The position numbers and the translations under genes are program-made. A DNA stretch of 34,173 nucleotides from an uncultured Ruminococcus sp. (GTDB lineage: Bacteria > Bacillota > Clostridia > Oscillospirales > SIG627). Location of the stretch: contig CADBPF010000114.1 of NCBI GenBank assembly GCA_902796545.1, positions 1 through 34,173 on the forward strand. Reading direction: 5' to 3'. Positions 8,524 to 16,336 of the stretch are shown here, in pieces (the stretch's first letter is position 1; every line of letters begins with the position of its first letter). The notes under the pieces are model-generated. The model was not told the origin of the DNA. It searched no databases and saw nothing but the letters and a program-made list of their open reading frames with translations.

Positions 8524-8557
8524 CAACGAGTAACTACCACCGGAAAGGTTTATACAC

Positions 8558-10144
8558 ATGGATGCATTTTTGAATTGGTTTTTCGCCTTCATGACCACGA
8601 TGTTCAAGGCGGTCTGGGAGAGTATCTCCGGGCTGTTCAGCGGTCTGATCCAGGTTTTCAATTTTCCCCTGTTTTACGATCAGCTGAACCAGTACAAGTC
8701 CGGCTTCAACGTACTCGGCTGGATCCTTTGCGTGCTCACCGTGATCTTCGCTTACGCGATCTGGGCGGCGATCATTGCCTTGATCGTGATCGCGATCCGC
8801 AAGTACGTGCGTTTCAGAAAAACGATCGTCGGCAACGAAGATCTCTTGGAAGAGATCGCGGATCTGCATCGCGACGTGGTCAAGCTGACCGCGGAAAAAG
8901 AGCGGATCCTTGCCATGAAATTGGAGCCGACCGGTCTTTCCTACGCCGATCTTCGTTCGATCTTTGAAGACGAATCCAAACAGCTCGAAGGCACGGTCGC
9001 TGCCGGAACCGCCGCCGCGGGCGGCACCGGCGAAGGCGGCGAAAACGCCGAGGTTCCGGGCGACGGAAAACGCTTCTTCCGTCTGTCCGCCGTGGACGAC
9101 AAGTACACCTACTACGTGCCGCCGGAATACGATCGCAGCATGACGCTTAAAGAGATCTGCGACGATATCCGCAATTTTGCCTGCTCGCGTTCCCGTTTGT
9201 TCTATGAGATCAAGATCATCCGCCTGATGATCGCGGGACTTGCCTCCACGAAGCTGATCCTCTTACAGGGGATTTCCGGCACCGGTAAGACCTCCCTGCC
9301 GTACATGATGGGCAAATACTTCATGAACGACGCCACAATCGCGTCCGTCCAGCCGTCCTGGCGCGACCGCACCGAATTGTTCGGCTATTTCAACGAGTTC
9401 ACCAAGAAGTTCAACGAGACCGAGGTCTTGAAGCGCATTTACGAATCCTCCTTCAACGACGATATCAATATCATCATCCTGGACGAAATGAACATCGCCC
9501 GCGTGGAGTATTACTTTGCGGAAATGCTTTCCATCCTGGAAATGCCGGACGTGAGCGAATGGAAGATCGAACTCGTTCCCTCCACCTGGGATACCGACCC
9601 GAAGCACCTGCAGGACGGCAAATTGCAGATCCCGCAGAACGTCTGGTACATCGGTACCGCCAACAACGACGACTCCACCTTCTCCGTTTCCGATAAGGTT
9701 TACGACCGCGCGCTCGTCATCAACCTGGACAGCAAGGGCGTGCCCTTCGACGCGCCGGACACCGAGCCGAAACACATTTCCTACTCCTACGTGGAATCGC
9801 TCTACTCGAAAGCGATCGAAGAGCATCCGATGAGCGAGGAGCTTTTGGATAAGATCGGCAAGCTCGATATCTACGTGATCGAGAAAATGCGCGTGGCGTT
9901 CGGGAACCGTATCATGAAGCAGCTGCGCATTTTCGTCCCGGTTTACATTGCCTGCGGCGGCGACGAGCTGGAAGCGGTGGACTACATCCTCGCCACCAAG
10001 GTGTTCCGCAAGTTCGAAAGCCTGAACCTCTCGCTGATCCGCGACGAGATCCGCGGTCTCATCGCCTTTTTGGACAACACCTTCGGCAAAGACACGATGA
10101 AAGAGTGCATCGCGTATCTTTTAAGACTGCAAAAAATGTATTAA
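8558..10144 (+). CDS. Membrane-anchored McrB-type AAA+ ATPase
   Basis: 528 residues. An amphipathic N terminus (1-40) leads to a TM region (about 52-80), then a coiled-coil-like segment (about 90-125), a Gly/Ala linker and an AAA+ domain. Walker A is GISGTGKT (from residue 238). The block PSWRDRTELFGYF follows, and Walker B is IIILDEMNIAR with Asp309-Glu310. Sensor 1 lies in IGTANND and an arginine-finger candidate in DRA. The W-x-D-R-x-x-L-x-G-[YF] block and DEMNxAR-x-E-Y-Y-F match the McrB branch of AAA+ proteins rather than classical MoxR. McrB normally drives a McrC nuclease and is soluble; this one is tied to the membrane and followed by a partner without a visible nuclease. It is likely an NTP-driven remodelling motor at the membrane; substrate unknown. 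Confidence 0.8.
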   Translation: MDAFLNWFFAFMTTMFKAVWESISGLFSGLIQVFNFPLFYDQLNQYKSGFNVLGWILCVLTVIFAYAIWAAIIALIVIAIRKYVRFRKTIVGNEDLLEEIADLHRDVVKLTAEKERILAMKLEPTGLSYADLRSIFEDESKQLEGTVAAGTAAAGGTGEGGENAEVPGDGKRFFRLSAVDDKYTYYVPPEYDRSMTLKEICDDIRNFACSRSRLFYEIKIIRLMIAGLASTKLILLQGISGTGKTSLPYMMGKYFMNDATIASVQPSWRDRTELFGYFNEFTKKFNETEVLKRIYESSFNDDINIIILDEMNIARVEYYFAEMLSILEMPDVSEWKIELVPSTWDTDPKHLQDGKLQIPQNVWYIGTANNDDSTFSVSDKVYDRALVINLDSKGVPFDAPDTEPKHISYSYVESLYSKAIEEHPMSEELLDKIGKLDIYVIEKMRVAFGNRIMKQLRIFVPVYIACGGDELEAVDYILATKVFRKFESLNLSLIRDEIRGLIAFLDNTFGKDTMKECIAYLLRLQKMY

Positions 10145-10186
10145 GCGCTTTGACGCTTGGAATCCTTCGGGAAAGGAGGGCACGGT

Positions 10187-11656
10187 ATGGCAGAAGAAAA
10201 GGCCCGCGCGGAAAACAAACCCGTCAGTACCTCGCAGCAGGTTTATGACGATACGGTCTTTTTCATCGACGGGTTGATCCAGAGCTATTCCGCATACAAA
10301 GATATTATCCAGATGATGCGGGACGGCAAGGCGACCATCGAACTGAAAAAACGCTATATGCTCCGCGCGATCGACGAGACCTGGGTCAATATCGTGGAAG
10401 ATACCTTGCCCGCGCTCGATACCCTGATCCGCAACCCCTCCAAGTTCATCGAGGAACGCGAAGAGATCCTGCCCGTGGAGCTTTCCCACAATATCACGAG
10501 CCGTTCCTTACAGCATCTGGCGCAGCACACCAACCTGATCGATAAGATCGAGGGCGATAAGATCACGCCGTCCAAGATCCTGAATATCTTTCGCGAGGAA
10601 ACGATCCAGACCTACGAAAACAAGTTCGTCAATACCCTGCTCAACCGCCTGGCGATCTTCGTGAACCGACGCTATGAGATCGCGCTCAAAGAGGGACAGG
10701 ACGAAAAGACCACCTCGCTCCATTTCAACGAGACCTTCACCCACGGCGACGTGCAGGGCAAAATGCATTTGAGTTTTGAGCTCGTGCAGTCCGCCGAGGG
10801 CGACGAAAAGGTCGAAAAGAATTACGTCAAAACCACCGACCTCTGGCGCCGCGTCGTGCGGCTCAACCAGATCTGCACCGCGTACGCGAGTTCCCCCTTC
10901 GTGCAGGAAATGGGCAAAAGCTATATCCGCCCGCCGGTGATGCGCACCAACGCGATCTTGAAAAACAAGAATCTGCGGCAATGCCTCGCGCTTTGGGAAT
11001 TTATCGAAAGCTACGACAACGCGGGCTACAGTATGCTCGTGGAAGAATCCTTAGAAAAGGTGGACGACAAATACGTGCGCGAACTGTATTCCACGCTCGC
11101 GCTGCAGTATCTGATCTTCCGTTATAACGTCCACAACGAATTCGATCCCGAACAACGGCTCGATTCCCGCATCACGGACGACGTGTTGAAGCCCCGGATC
11201 ATCGATCAGCTGTCCGAGGCAAGCGAGGATCAATACGATCTGACGCTGAATGAAGAGGTCCGCGGCCCGACCCTGCCCGCGCGCACGCGCTACGGTATGC
11301 TCACGCCGGACGACCGGCTGATGCTCTTTGCTTTGAACGTGGCGCTGGACGCCGCGGATATTTTAGAAGGCGAAACGCTCTCCCACGCCGAAATCCCGGA
11401 ACCGGAACCGGACGAGGCGATCCCGCCGGACGCGTACGACGATCGCGTGGAGCCCGAACCCGAACCCGAACCCGAGCCGGAGCCGGAGCCCGAGCCCGAG
11501 CCGCAAACGGAAGAACAAAGCGCGGCTGAAACGGTCTCATCCACTGCGCGGCCCCACAGCCACCGGAAATTTGCCTCTCAAAACGCGCCGCACGCGGCAT
11601 TTTCCATTTCCCGTCCGGTCTATCGGCCGCGGCGAGGCTCACAAAGGCGGTATTGA
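10187..11656 (+). CDS. DUF2357-like partner of the McrB-type ATPase, with Glu-Pro repeat tail
   Basis: 489 residues from ATG 10187 after AAAGGAGG; the open frame begins 30 bases earlier without a better site. It is a soluble α-rich protein. The segment ETIQTYENKFVNTLLNRL and the later NLRQCLALWEFIES resemble DUF2357, the domain found N-terminal to PD-(D/E)XK nucleases in McrC-like partners. I see no D-x-n-[DE]-x-K motif, so the nuclease part seems absent. The C terminus carries nine consecutive Glu-Pro pairs and then a basic, Arg/His-rich tail. It lies 42 bases after the ATPase gene, and signal peptidase 3 starts 2 bases after its stop, so all three are cotranscribed. Family assignment rests on motif resemblance and gene order. 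Confidence 0.6.
   Translation: MAEEKARAENKPVSTSQQVYDDTVFFIDGLIQSYSAYKDIIQMMRDGKATIELKKRYMLRAIDETWVNIVEDTLPALDTLIRNPSKFIEEREEILPVELSHNITSRSLQHLAQHTNLIDKIEGDKITPSKILNIFREETIQTYENKFVNTLLNRLAIFVNRRYEIALKEGQDEKTTSLHFNETFTHGDVQGKMHLSFELVQSAEGDEKVEKNYVKTTDLWRRVVRLNQICTAYASSPFVQEMGKSYIRPPVMRTNAILKNKNLRQCLALWEFIESYDNAGYSMLVEESLEKVDDKYVRELYSTLALQYLIFRYNVHNEFDPEQRLDSRITDDVLKPRIIDQLSEASEDQYDLTLNEEVRGPTLPARTRYGMLTPDDRLMLFALNVALDAADILEGETLSHAEIPEPEPDEAIPPDAYDDRVEPEPEPEPEPEPEPEPEPQTEEQSAAETVSSTARPHSHRKFASQNAPHAAFSISRPVYRPRRGSQRRY
11450..11503 (+). repeat. Nine-unit hexanucleotide repeat encoding (Glu-Pro)9
   Basis: In-frame GAR-CCN units repeat nine times with synonymous variation (GAACCC, GAGCCG, GAGCCC). 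Because the unit is six bases, copy-number changes would alter length without shifting the frame. The rigid, acidic rod links the conserved domain to the basic tail of the DUF2357-like protein. Confidence 0.85.
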
Positions 11657-11658
11657 CG

Positions 11659-12339
11659 ATGAAAAAAGCAAAAAAGACGCCTCTTGCCCGGGTCCTGAAC
11701 GTGATCAGCACGATCGTTCTCATCTTCGCGATCCTGATCTTCGTATTCATCCTGTTTTCCAATCTGCGCGGCGAAATGCTCTTTATCGGGGATCGCGCGC
11801 CCGTTTGGGTCCGCACCGACAGTATGGAGCCGACGATCCCGGCGCAGAGTTACGTGGTGATCCGCAAGGCGGATTCAAGCGAGGTCGCAGTCGGGGACGT
11901 GATCCTCTTTGCTTCCGACGATCCGCGATTGGAGGGCGCGAACAACCTGCACCGCGTCGTGGAGATCGTCGGCGATCACGAGGAATTCGTAACCAAGGGC
12001 GACAATCCGCAGACCAACCCGTTGGCGGACAAACAGACCGCCAAGGCGGAAAAGGTGATCGGGATCTATGAGCGCACCCTGCCCGTCTTGTCCGCGCTCG
12101 TGCGGTTTCTGACCACGCCGATCGGGATCGCGGTCACGCTGTTTGTCTTATTTGCACTCAACCTTCTCTCCTCCCTGCCGGATCTCAAACGCGCCTCTGC
12201 CGAACGCAAAGCCAAAGCTGCCCAAAAGAAACAGGACGAATTGGACGCGCTCGTACAAGCCGAGGTGCAGAAGCTGAAAACCGAGCAAGGCGCCGGAGAA
12301 AGTGAAGCTTCCGACCCGAATCCCGAATCCAAAAAATAG
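11659..12339 (+). CDS. SipW-like signal peptidase I, paralogue 3
   Basis: 226 residues from ATG 11659, after AAAGGCGG (11643-11650), two bases after the previous stop. A TM segment lies at about 13-36. Catalytic residues are Ser55 (RTDSM), His98 (NLHRVV) and Asp115 (TKGDN). A second TM lies at about 150-173. The cytoplasmic tail contains ELDALVQAEVQKLKTE, closely resembling the tail helix of paralogue 1. It is the shortest of the three. Being directly behind the AAA ATPase and DUF2357-like genes, it is the best candidate for a peptidase working physically with that pair. Confidence 0.9.
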   Translation: MKKAKKTPLARVLNVISTIVLIFAILIFVFILFSNLRGEMLFIGDRAPVWVRTDSMEPTIPAQSYVVIRKADSSEVAVGDVILFASDDPRLEGANNLHRVVEIVGDHEEFVTKGDNPQTNPLADKQTAKAEKVIGIYERTLPVLSALVRFLTTPIGIAVTLFVLFALNLLSSLPDLKRASAERKAKAAQKKQDELDALVQAEVQKLKTEQGAGESEASDPNPESKK

Positions 12340-12369
12340 ACGAACTTCCGTTTCAGAAAGGAATCCGCC

Positions 12370-12600
12370 ATGTTTCGTAAATCTAAACTGAAAAAAGAGA
12401 TCAACGCCTGCAAAAAGAAGATCGCTACCCTGGAGCAGAAGCGTTCCCGCTCGCAGGCGGCGCTGGTCAGCGCGATCCTGACGCATCAGGATCCGGACGA
12501 CAACGATCTGGAATTTTTCAATATGTTCACCGAGCAGATCAACAAAGAGCGCGACCGGATGCAGGGACTGACTAAAGAACTGGAAGAGCTGGAAAAATAA
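12370..12600 (+). CDS. Small coiled-coil protein
   Basis: 76 residues with a good ribosome binding site (AGAAAGGA before ATG 12370). Two predicted helices (about 4-40 and 50-76) with heptad spacing of Leu, Ile and Met flank a central DPDDNDLEFF turn. There is no signal sequence or TM segment. It sits 30 bases after signal peptidase 3 and 39 bases before the EAL protein, so it belongs to the same transcript. It is not a family I recognise; an adaptor or oligomerisation factor for the AAA/peptidase group is a guess. Confidence 0.7.
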   Translation: MFRKSKLKKEINACKKKIATLEQKRSRSQAALVSAILTHQDPDDNDLEFFNMFTEQINKERDRMQGLTKELEELEK

Positions 12601-12639
12601 GTACCCAACCGAATTTTTCGCCAAAGGAGCGGCAAACAC

Positions 12640-14946
12640 GTGAAAAAAGTGTGGAAAAACTGGTCGCGTGACGTTCTGATCGCCATGATCAGTCTGGTTT
12701 TTGTCGCCATGATCGTCTGCTGCGTCATCATGCTCACCGGCTATACCGACGAGCTGCACGAGCAGGCGGGCACCAAGGCGTTATTGTTCATCACGGATAC
12801 CTCCGGGTATCTGGACGATTCTCTCAATACTTATCTGTATAAAACGGGATTAGCGGCGGAAAAGCTGAATACTCTGGAAACGGAGAACTTTTTCGAGTTC
12901 TCCCAGGCCCTGCGGGACCTGACTCTGGAGGAGCGCTTTTCAAACGTTTGCTTTTCCCGCTTTTTCAAAGACGGCGTGGAATTCGACACCACCACGAACG
13001 TGGAATATCCGACCTCGGACGAATCCTCGACCGTGGTGCGTCTTTCCAACCGCGGTGAGATCGGCTTTGCCGGGATCCTGACCGACCGGAAGTACAACAT
13101 TACCGTCGCCGCATTCTGCGCGCCGATCAAGGATTGCGAATTTGCGGACAGCATCGTGCTTTACTACCCCGTGGGCGACGTGGTGACGCTTGCCGGCAAC
13201 CAGAAAACCGACTACACCGAAAGCGCACGCACCGTGCTTTTGTGCGCGGCGGACGGCGAGGTCGTGAACGTGGTCGGCGACAGCGACGATTTCGGCGTAC
13301 AGCTCCACGACAACGTGTATCAATTCCTCGCCCGCGAGATCAACGACAAGTCCGTGACGGACAATCTGCGCGACACGATCTTGAAAAACGAGCTCGCCAC
13401 CTATCCCGTGCTGATCGAAAACGAAACGCACATTCTTTCCGTCGGCAGCGCGGGCGGCAAGGACGCGCCGATCTTTCTGATCGGGATTTACCGCGCGATC
13501 GATCTTTACAACGCGGAATATTCTACGGTGAGCACCATTCTGGGCGCGCTGATCATCTTCGTGGTCCTGATGATCTTCTTTGTGATCTACTTCTTCGTGT
13601 CCAGGCGCCGCACGGCGAGGATGCTTTTAACGATCGGCGATATCGACAGCGATCTCGACTGCCCCACTCAAAAGCATTTCGAGCGCGAGAGCGCAACGCT
13701 GATCTCCCGCAACCGCGGATCCATTTTCTCGATCGTCGTGATCGAAATGAATCACTACGATTATATCCGCGAGCACTACGGCGACGAATTCACCAAGCGC
13801 ATCTTACTCTATCTCAAGCTCATCATCACCAATTCCCTGAAGCTAGACGAAACCTACGGCTATATGGGAAGCGGCAGATTCGTGCTGCTGCTGCACGACC
13901 GTGACCGGGACGCGCTCAAGGACCGCATCCAGATCCTTTGCGGTCTTGCCCACAACTACCGCGCCGATATGCCGCAGGGCTATCATATCGAGCTCGTCGG
14001 CGGCATCTACGAGGAGCGGCAGAACGTTACAAACGACGTCGGCAAGATGATCGATCTTGCGCTGGAAGCGAAAAACGCGCTCAATATGGAGACCGATTTC
14101 GGCTCCTTCCGCTTCTTCAGCGAGCACTTGAAGGAGCGCCGCAGTTTGAACGAATACATTGAAATGAACATGAACTCCGCTTTGGAGAACAAGCATTTCC
14201 GCGTATTCTACCAGCCGAAGTACAATATCCCCAACGACCGTCCGGACAGCTGCGAGGCGCTCGTGCGCTGGTATAACCCGGAATGGGACGAATATATGCG
14301 CCCCGGCGAATTCATGCCGCTGTTCGAGGCAAACGGCTTTATCGTGAAGCTCGATAAATACGTGTATGAACAGGTCTGCACCTATATCGAGGAATCCGTC
14401 CTGCACGGCGAGGTGCTCTACCCCGTGAGCGTCAACGTTTCAAGGATCACCGCGCTGCAAAAGGACTTTTTGGATTACTATATCTCCGTGAAGAAAAAGC
14501 ACAACATCGCCGACCGCTTTATCACGCTGGAGTTCACGGAAAGCGCCGCCTACGAGAATTACGAGGGCCTGCGCGATACCGTCAACGCCCTGCACCAGAA
14601 CGGCTTCAAGTGCTCGATCGACGACTTCGGAACCGGCTATTCCTCTTACAACATCCTAAAAGAGATCCCGATGGACGAGATCAAGCTGGATCGCTTCTTC
14701 ATGCTGCAGGGGCTTTCCGGCGAGCGCGATATGAAGATTTTGGAAAGCGTGATCAAGATTGCGCGCGAACTCAATATGAAGGTCGTGCAGGAGGGCGTGG
14801 AAACGCCGGAGCAGTTGGAGCTCCTGCGGCGGCTCGGCTGTCACGTGATCCAAGGTTACTATTATTCCAAACCGCTCGCGCAGTCCGACTACGTGACCTT
14901 TATCACCGAGCATTTCAAGAATTCCGATTTCGTAAACCGCCATTGA
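12640..14946 (+). CDS. Membrane-bound EAL cyclic-di-GMP phosphodiesterase with degenerate GGDEF domain
   Basis: 768 residues from GTG 12640, 10 bases after AAAGGAG. TM1 lies at about 9-31, then comes an extracytoplasmic sensor region (about 35-298) that may be Cache-like, TM2 at about 300-321, a GGDEF-type domain and an EAL domain. The GGDEF signature is GSGRF (410-414), so cyclase activity is unlikely. The EAL domain keeps EALVRW (Glu539), N in SVNVSR, E in EFTES, DDFGTGYSS (Asp661-Asp662), K in EIKLDR and QEGVE, the residues known to bind metal and substrate. It should therefore hydrolyse c-di-GMP. As last gene of the export locus it may tie fibre or matrix production to c-di-GMP. A strong terminator follows. 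Confidence 0.9.
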   Translation: MKKVWKNWSRDVLIAMISLVFVAMIVCCVIMLTGYTDELHEQAGTKALLFITDTSGYLDDSLNTYLYKTGLAAEKLNTLETENFFEFSQALRDLTLEERFSNVCFSRFFKDGVEFDTTTNVEYPTSDESSTVVRLSNRGEIGFAGILTDRKYNITVAAFCAPIKDCEFADSIVLYYPVGDVVTLAGNQKTDYTESARTVLLCAADGEVVNVVGDSDDFGVQLHDNVYQFLAREINDKSVTDNLRDTILKNELATYPVLIENETHILSVGSAGGKDAPIFLIGIYRAIDLYNAEYSTVSTILGALIIFVVLMIFFVIYFFVSRRRTARMLLTIGDIDSDLDCPTQKHFERESATLISRNRGSIFSIVVIEMNHYDYIREHYGDEFTKRILLYLKLIITNSLKLDETYGYMGSGRFVLLLHDRDRDALKDRIQILCGLAHNYRADMPQGYHIELVGGIYEERQNVTNDVGKMIDLALEAKNALNMETDFGSFRFFSEHLKERRSLNEYIEMNMNSALENKHFRVFYQPKYNIPNDRPDSCEALVRWYNPEWDEYMRPGEFMPLFEANGFIVKLDKYVYEQVCTYIEESVLHGEVLYPVSVNVSRITALQKDFLDYYISVKKKHNIADRFITLEFTESAAYENYEGLRDTVNALHQNGFKCSIDDFGTGYSSYNILKEIPMDEIKLDRFFMLQGLSGERDMKILESVIKIARELNMKVVQEGVETPEQLELLRRLGCHVIQGYYYSKPLAQSDYVTFITEHFKNSDFVNRH

Positions 14947-14960
14947 GCGATAAAAAGAAT

Positions 14961-14991
14961 AAAGATCCCCCGGCAAAGCCGGGGGATCTTT
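14961..14991. terminator. Bidirectional terminator between convergent operons
   Basis: A perfect 14-bp stem pairs 14961-14974 (AAAGATCCCCCGGC) with 14978-14991 around an AAA loop. A-rich sequence on the left and ATTTTACTT on the right supply T runs in both directions. It lies 15 bases after the EAL gene and 13 bases after the end of the desulfoferrodoxin gene. Confidence 0.9.
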
Positions 14992-15003
14992 ATTTTACTT
15001 ACT

Positions 15004-15384
15004 TTACAGATCGGTTTTCCAAAGTCCGTGGAGATTGCAATACGCAAAGACCGCCAAAGGCTTGTCGCCGCACAAAGTAAAACACGCTTCCGGGGCCTCC
15101 CCGGGCAAAAGCGCCTTGCGCTGGCCGCCGCGCTCGGTCGCAAGATAGATCCATTGGATCGAGTGCTCCTGCGCCATCGGATGCGCTACGGAGCCGACGC
15201 TTACCTTGATCAGATCGCCTTGCACCTGCACGACGGGCAGATGCTTTTCCGCGCTCGCTTCCACCACGCCGGGCTCCAGCTTTTTCATTTTTTCGCCGCA
15301 GCACATCAGCGGCGCGCCGCCGTCCTCGATCAACCCGACCAGATTGCCGCAATGCGTGCAAAGATAAAACCTGCTTTCCTTCAT
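15004..15384 (-). CDS. dfx: Desulfoferrodoxin (two-iron superoxide reductase)
   Basis: 126 residues. Reduces superoxide to hydrogen peroxide in anaerobes using electrons from rubredoxin-like donors. Centre I ligands are Cys9, Cys12, Cys28 and Cys29, the spacing of classical desulfoferrodoxin. Centre II ligands are His47, His67, His73, Cys115 and His118, with the Glu-Lys-His-x-P loop (EKHLP, 45-49) present. Length and ligands match the two-iron class, so it should be active. The start has AGGGAGG-like sequence just upstream. It lies 31 bases after sufB and is probably cotranscribed with it, placing superoxide defence beside iron-sulfur assembly. The transcript ends at the hairpin at 14961-14991. 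Confidence 0.95.
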   Translation of the reverse strand: MKESRFYLCTHCGNLVGLIEDGGAPLMCCGEKMKKLEPGVVEASAEKHLPVVQVQGDLIKVSVGSVAHPMAQEHSIQWIYLATERGGQRKALLPGEAPEACFTLCGDKPLAVFAYCNLHGLWKTDL

Positions 15385-15415
15385 GTTTTCCTCCCTGTTT
15401 TGATTCGTGACTCGG

Positions 15416-16336
15416 TTATTGTAAGAACCCGTTGATGATCTGTTCTTCCGCTTCCTGCTCGGTCAGCCCGAGGGTCATGAGCTTGACGATCTGCTCGCCC
15501 GCGATCTTGCCGATCGCCGCCTCGTGCACCAAAGCCGCGTCCACGTGATTCGCTTCCAGACCCGGAACGGCAAGGATCGTGCCGTGATCCATGATGATGG
15601 AATCGCACTCCGTGTGTCCCGAACAGGGCGCGTTGCCGATCAGTTTCGCGTCGAACTTCTGGTAGGACTCGTCGCGCGCGACCGAACGCGAAACCACGTC
15701 CGCGCCGGAGCCGGCGCCGTTCAATTCCACGTTGTAGGTGCTGGTCGCCTTTTGCTCGCCGTGGGTCATCAGGCGCTCACGCACCAGAAGTTTGGCGCCG
15801 GCATCAAGCTTTGCGATCGTGGAGCGGTGGGTATCGTCCACGCCCTTGATCTGCACCATTTCCATTTCGCAGAAACTGTTTTCCTTTTGATACACTTCCG
15901 TTACGGGGTTCAAAATGCGCTTTCCCGCGCCCGTTCCGGAGCCGTAATGCTTCTCCACGTAGCGCACCCTCGCGCCGCGTTCAAGAAAGAAGCGATGCAC
16001 GCCGTCGTGCCGGGAATCCTTGGGCCCGCAATTATCGATACCGCAGCCGGCCACGATCACCACGTCCGCGTCCGCGCCGATATAAAAGTCGTTATAGACC
16101 GTTTCCTCCAGCCCGCTTTCGGTCAGCACCACGGGGATATGCACGCTTTCGTTTTTCGTGCCGGGGCGGATCCGGATCACAAGACCGCTCACGTCGGTCT
16201 TGGAGGTGATTTCGATATTGGCGGTCGATCGGCGGCCCGCCGACGCGCTGTTGGAGCGAATATTATAGGCGCCCTCAGGGATCTCGTGCAGGTCGGCGAC
16301 TTCGCGCAAAAGGCGTTTTTGGATCTCGTCAAGCAT
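15416..16336 (-). CDS. sufB: SufB/SufD-family Fe-S cluster scaffold (SmsB-like)
   Basis: 306 residues, much shorter than classical SufB (~470) and lacking its N-terminal region. It contains the β-helix core and the family's C-terminal signature: VHEAAIGKIAGEQIVKL, then LGLTEQEAEEQIINGF. Cysteines occur in CGIDNC, SFCEM and NAPCSGHTEC. Together with the ATPase gene upstream, which overlaps it by 8 bases, this is the two-gene arrangement described as a minimal SUF-like (SMS) system in anaerobes, with no SufS, SufU or SufD in view. It should act as the cluster-building partner of SufC. Assignment to SmsB rather than a short SufD rests on size and pairing. Confidence 0.85.
   Translation of the reverse strand: MLDEIQKRLLREVADLHEIPEGAYNIRSNSASAGRRSTANIEITSKTDVSGLVIRIRPGTKNESVHIPVVLTESGLEETVYNDFYIGADADVVIVAGCGIDNCGPKDSRHDGVHRFFLERGARVRYVEKHYGSGTGAGKRILNPVTEVYQKENSFCEMEMVQIKGVDDTHRSTIAKLDAGAKLLVRERLMTHGEQKATSTYNVELNGAGSGADVVSRSVARDESYQKFDAKLIGNAPCSGHTECDSIIMDHGTILAVPGLEANHVDAALVHEAAIGKIAGEQIVKLMTLGLTEQEAEEQIINGFLQ

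Noticed and set aside
11450-11503. CRISPR or minisatellite array
   Set aside because: It is a coding Glu-Pro repeat with synonymous codon changes; there are no spacers.
8558-11656. Active McrBC restriction system
   Set aside because: No nuclease motif is visible in the partner, the ATPase has a membrane anchor, and the context is secretion rather than defence genes.
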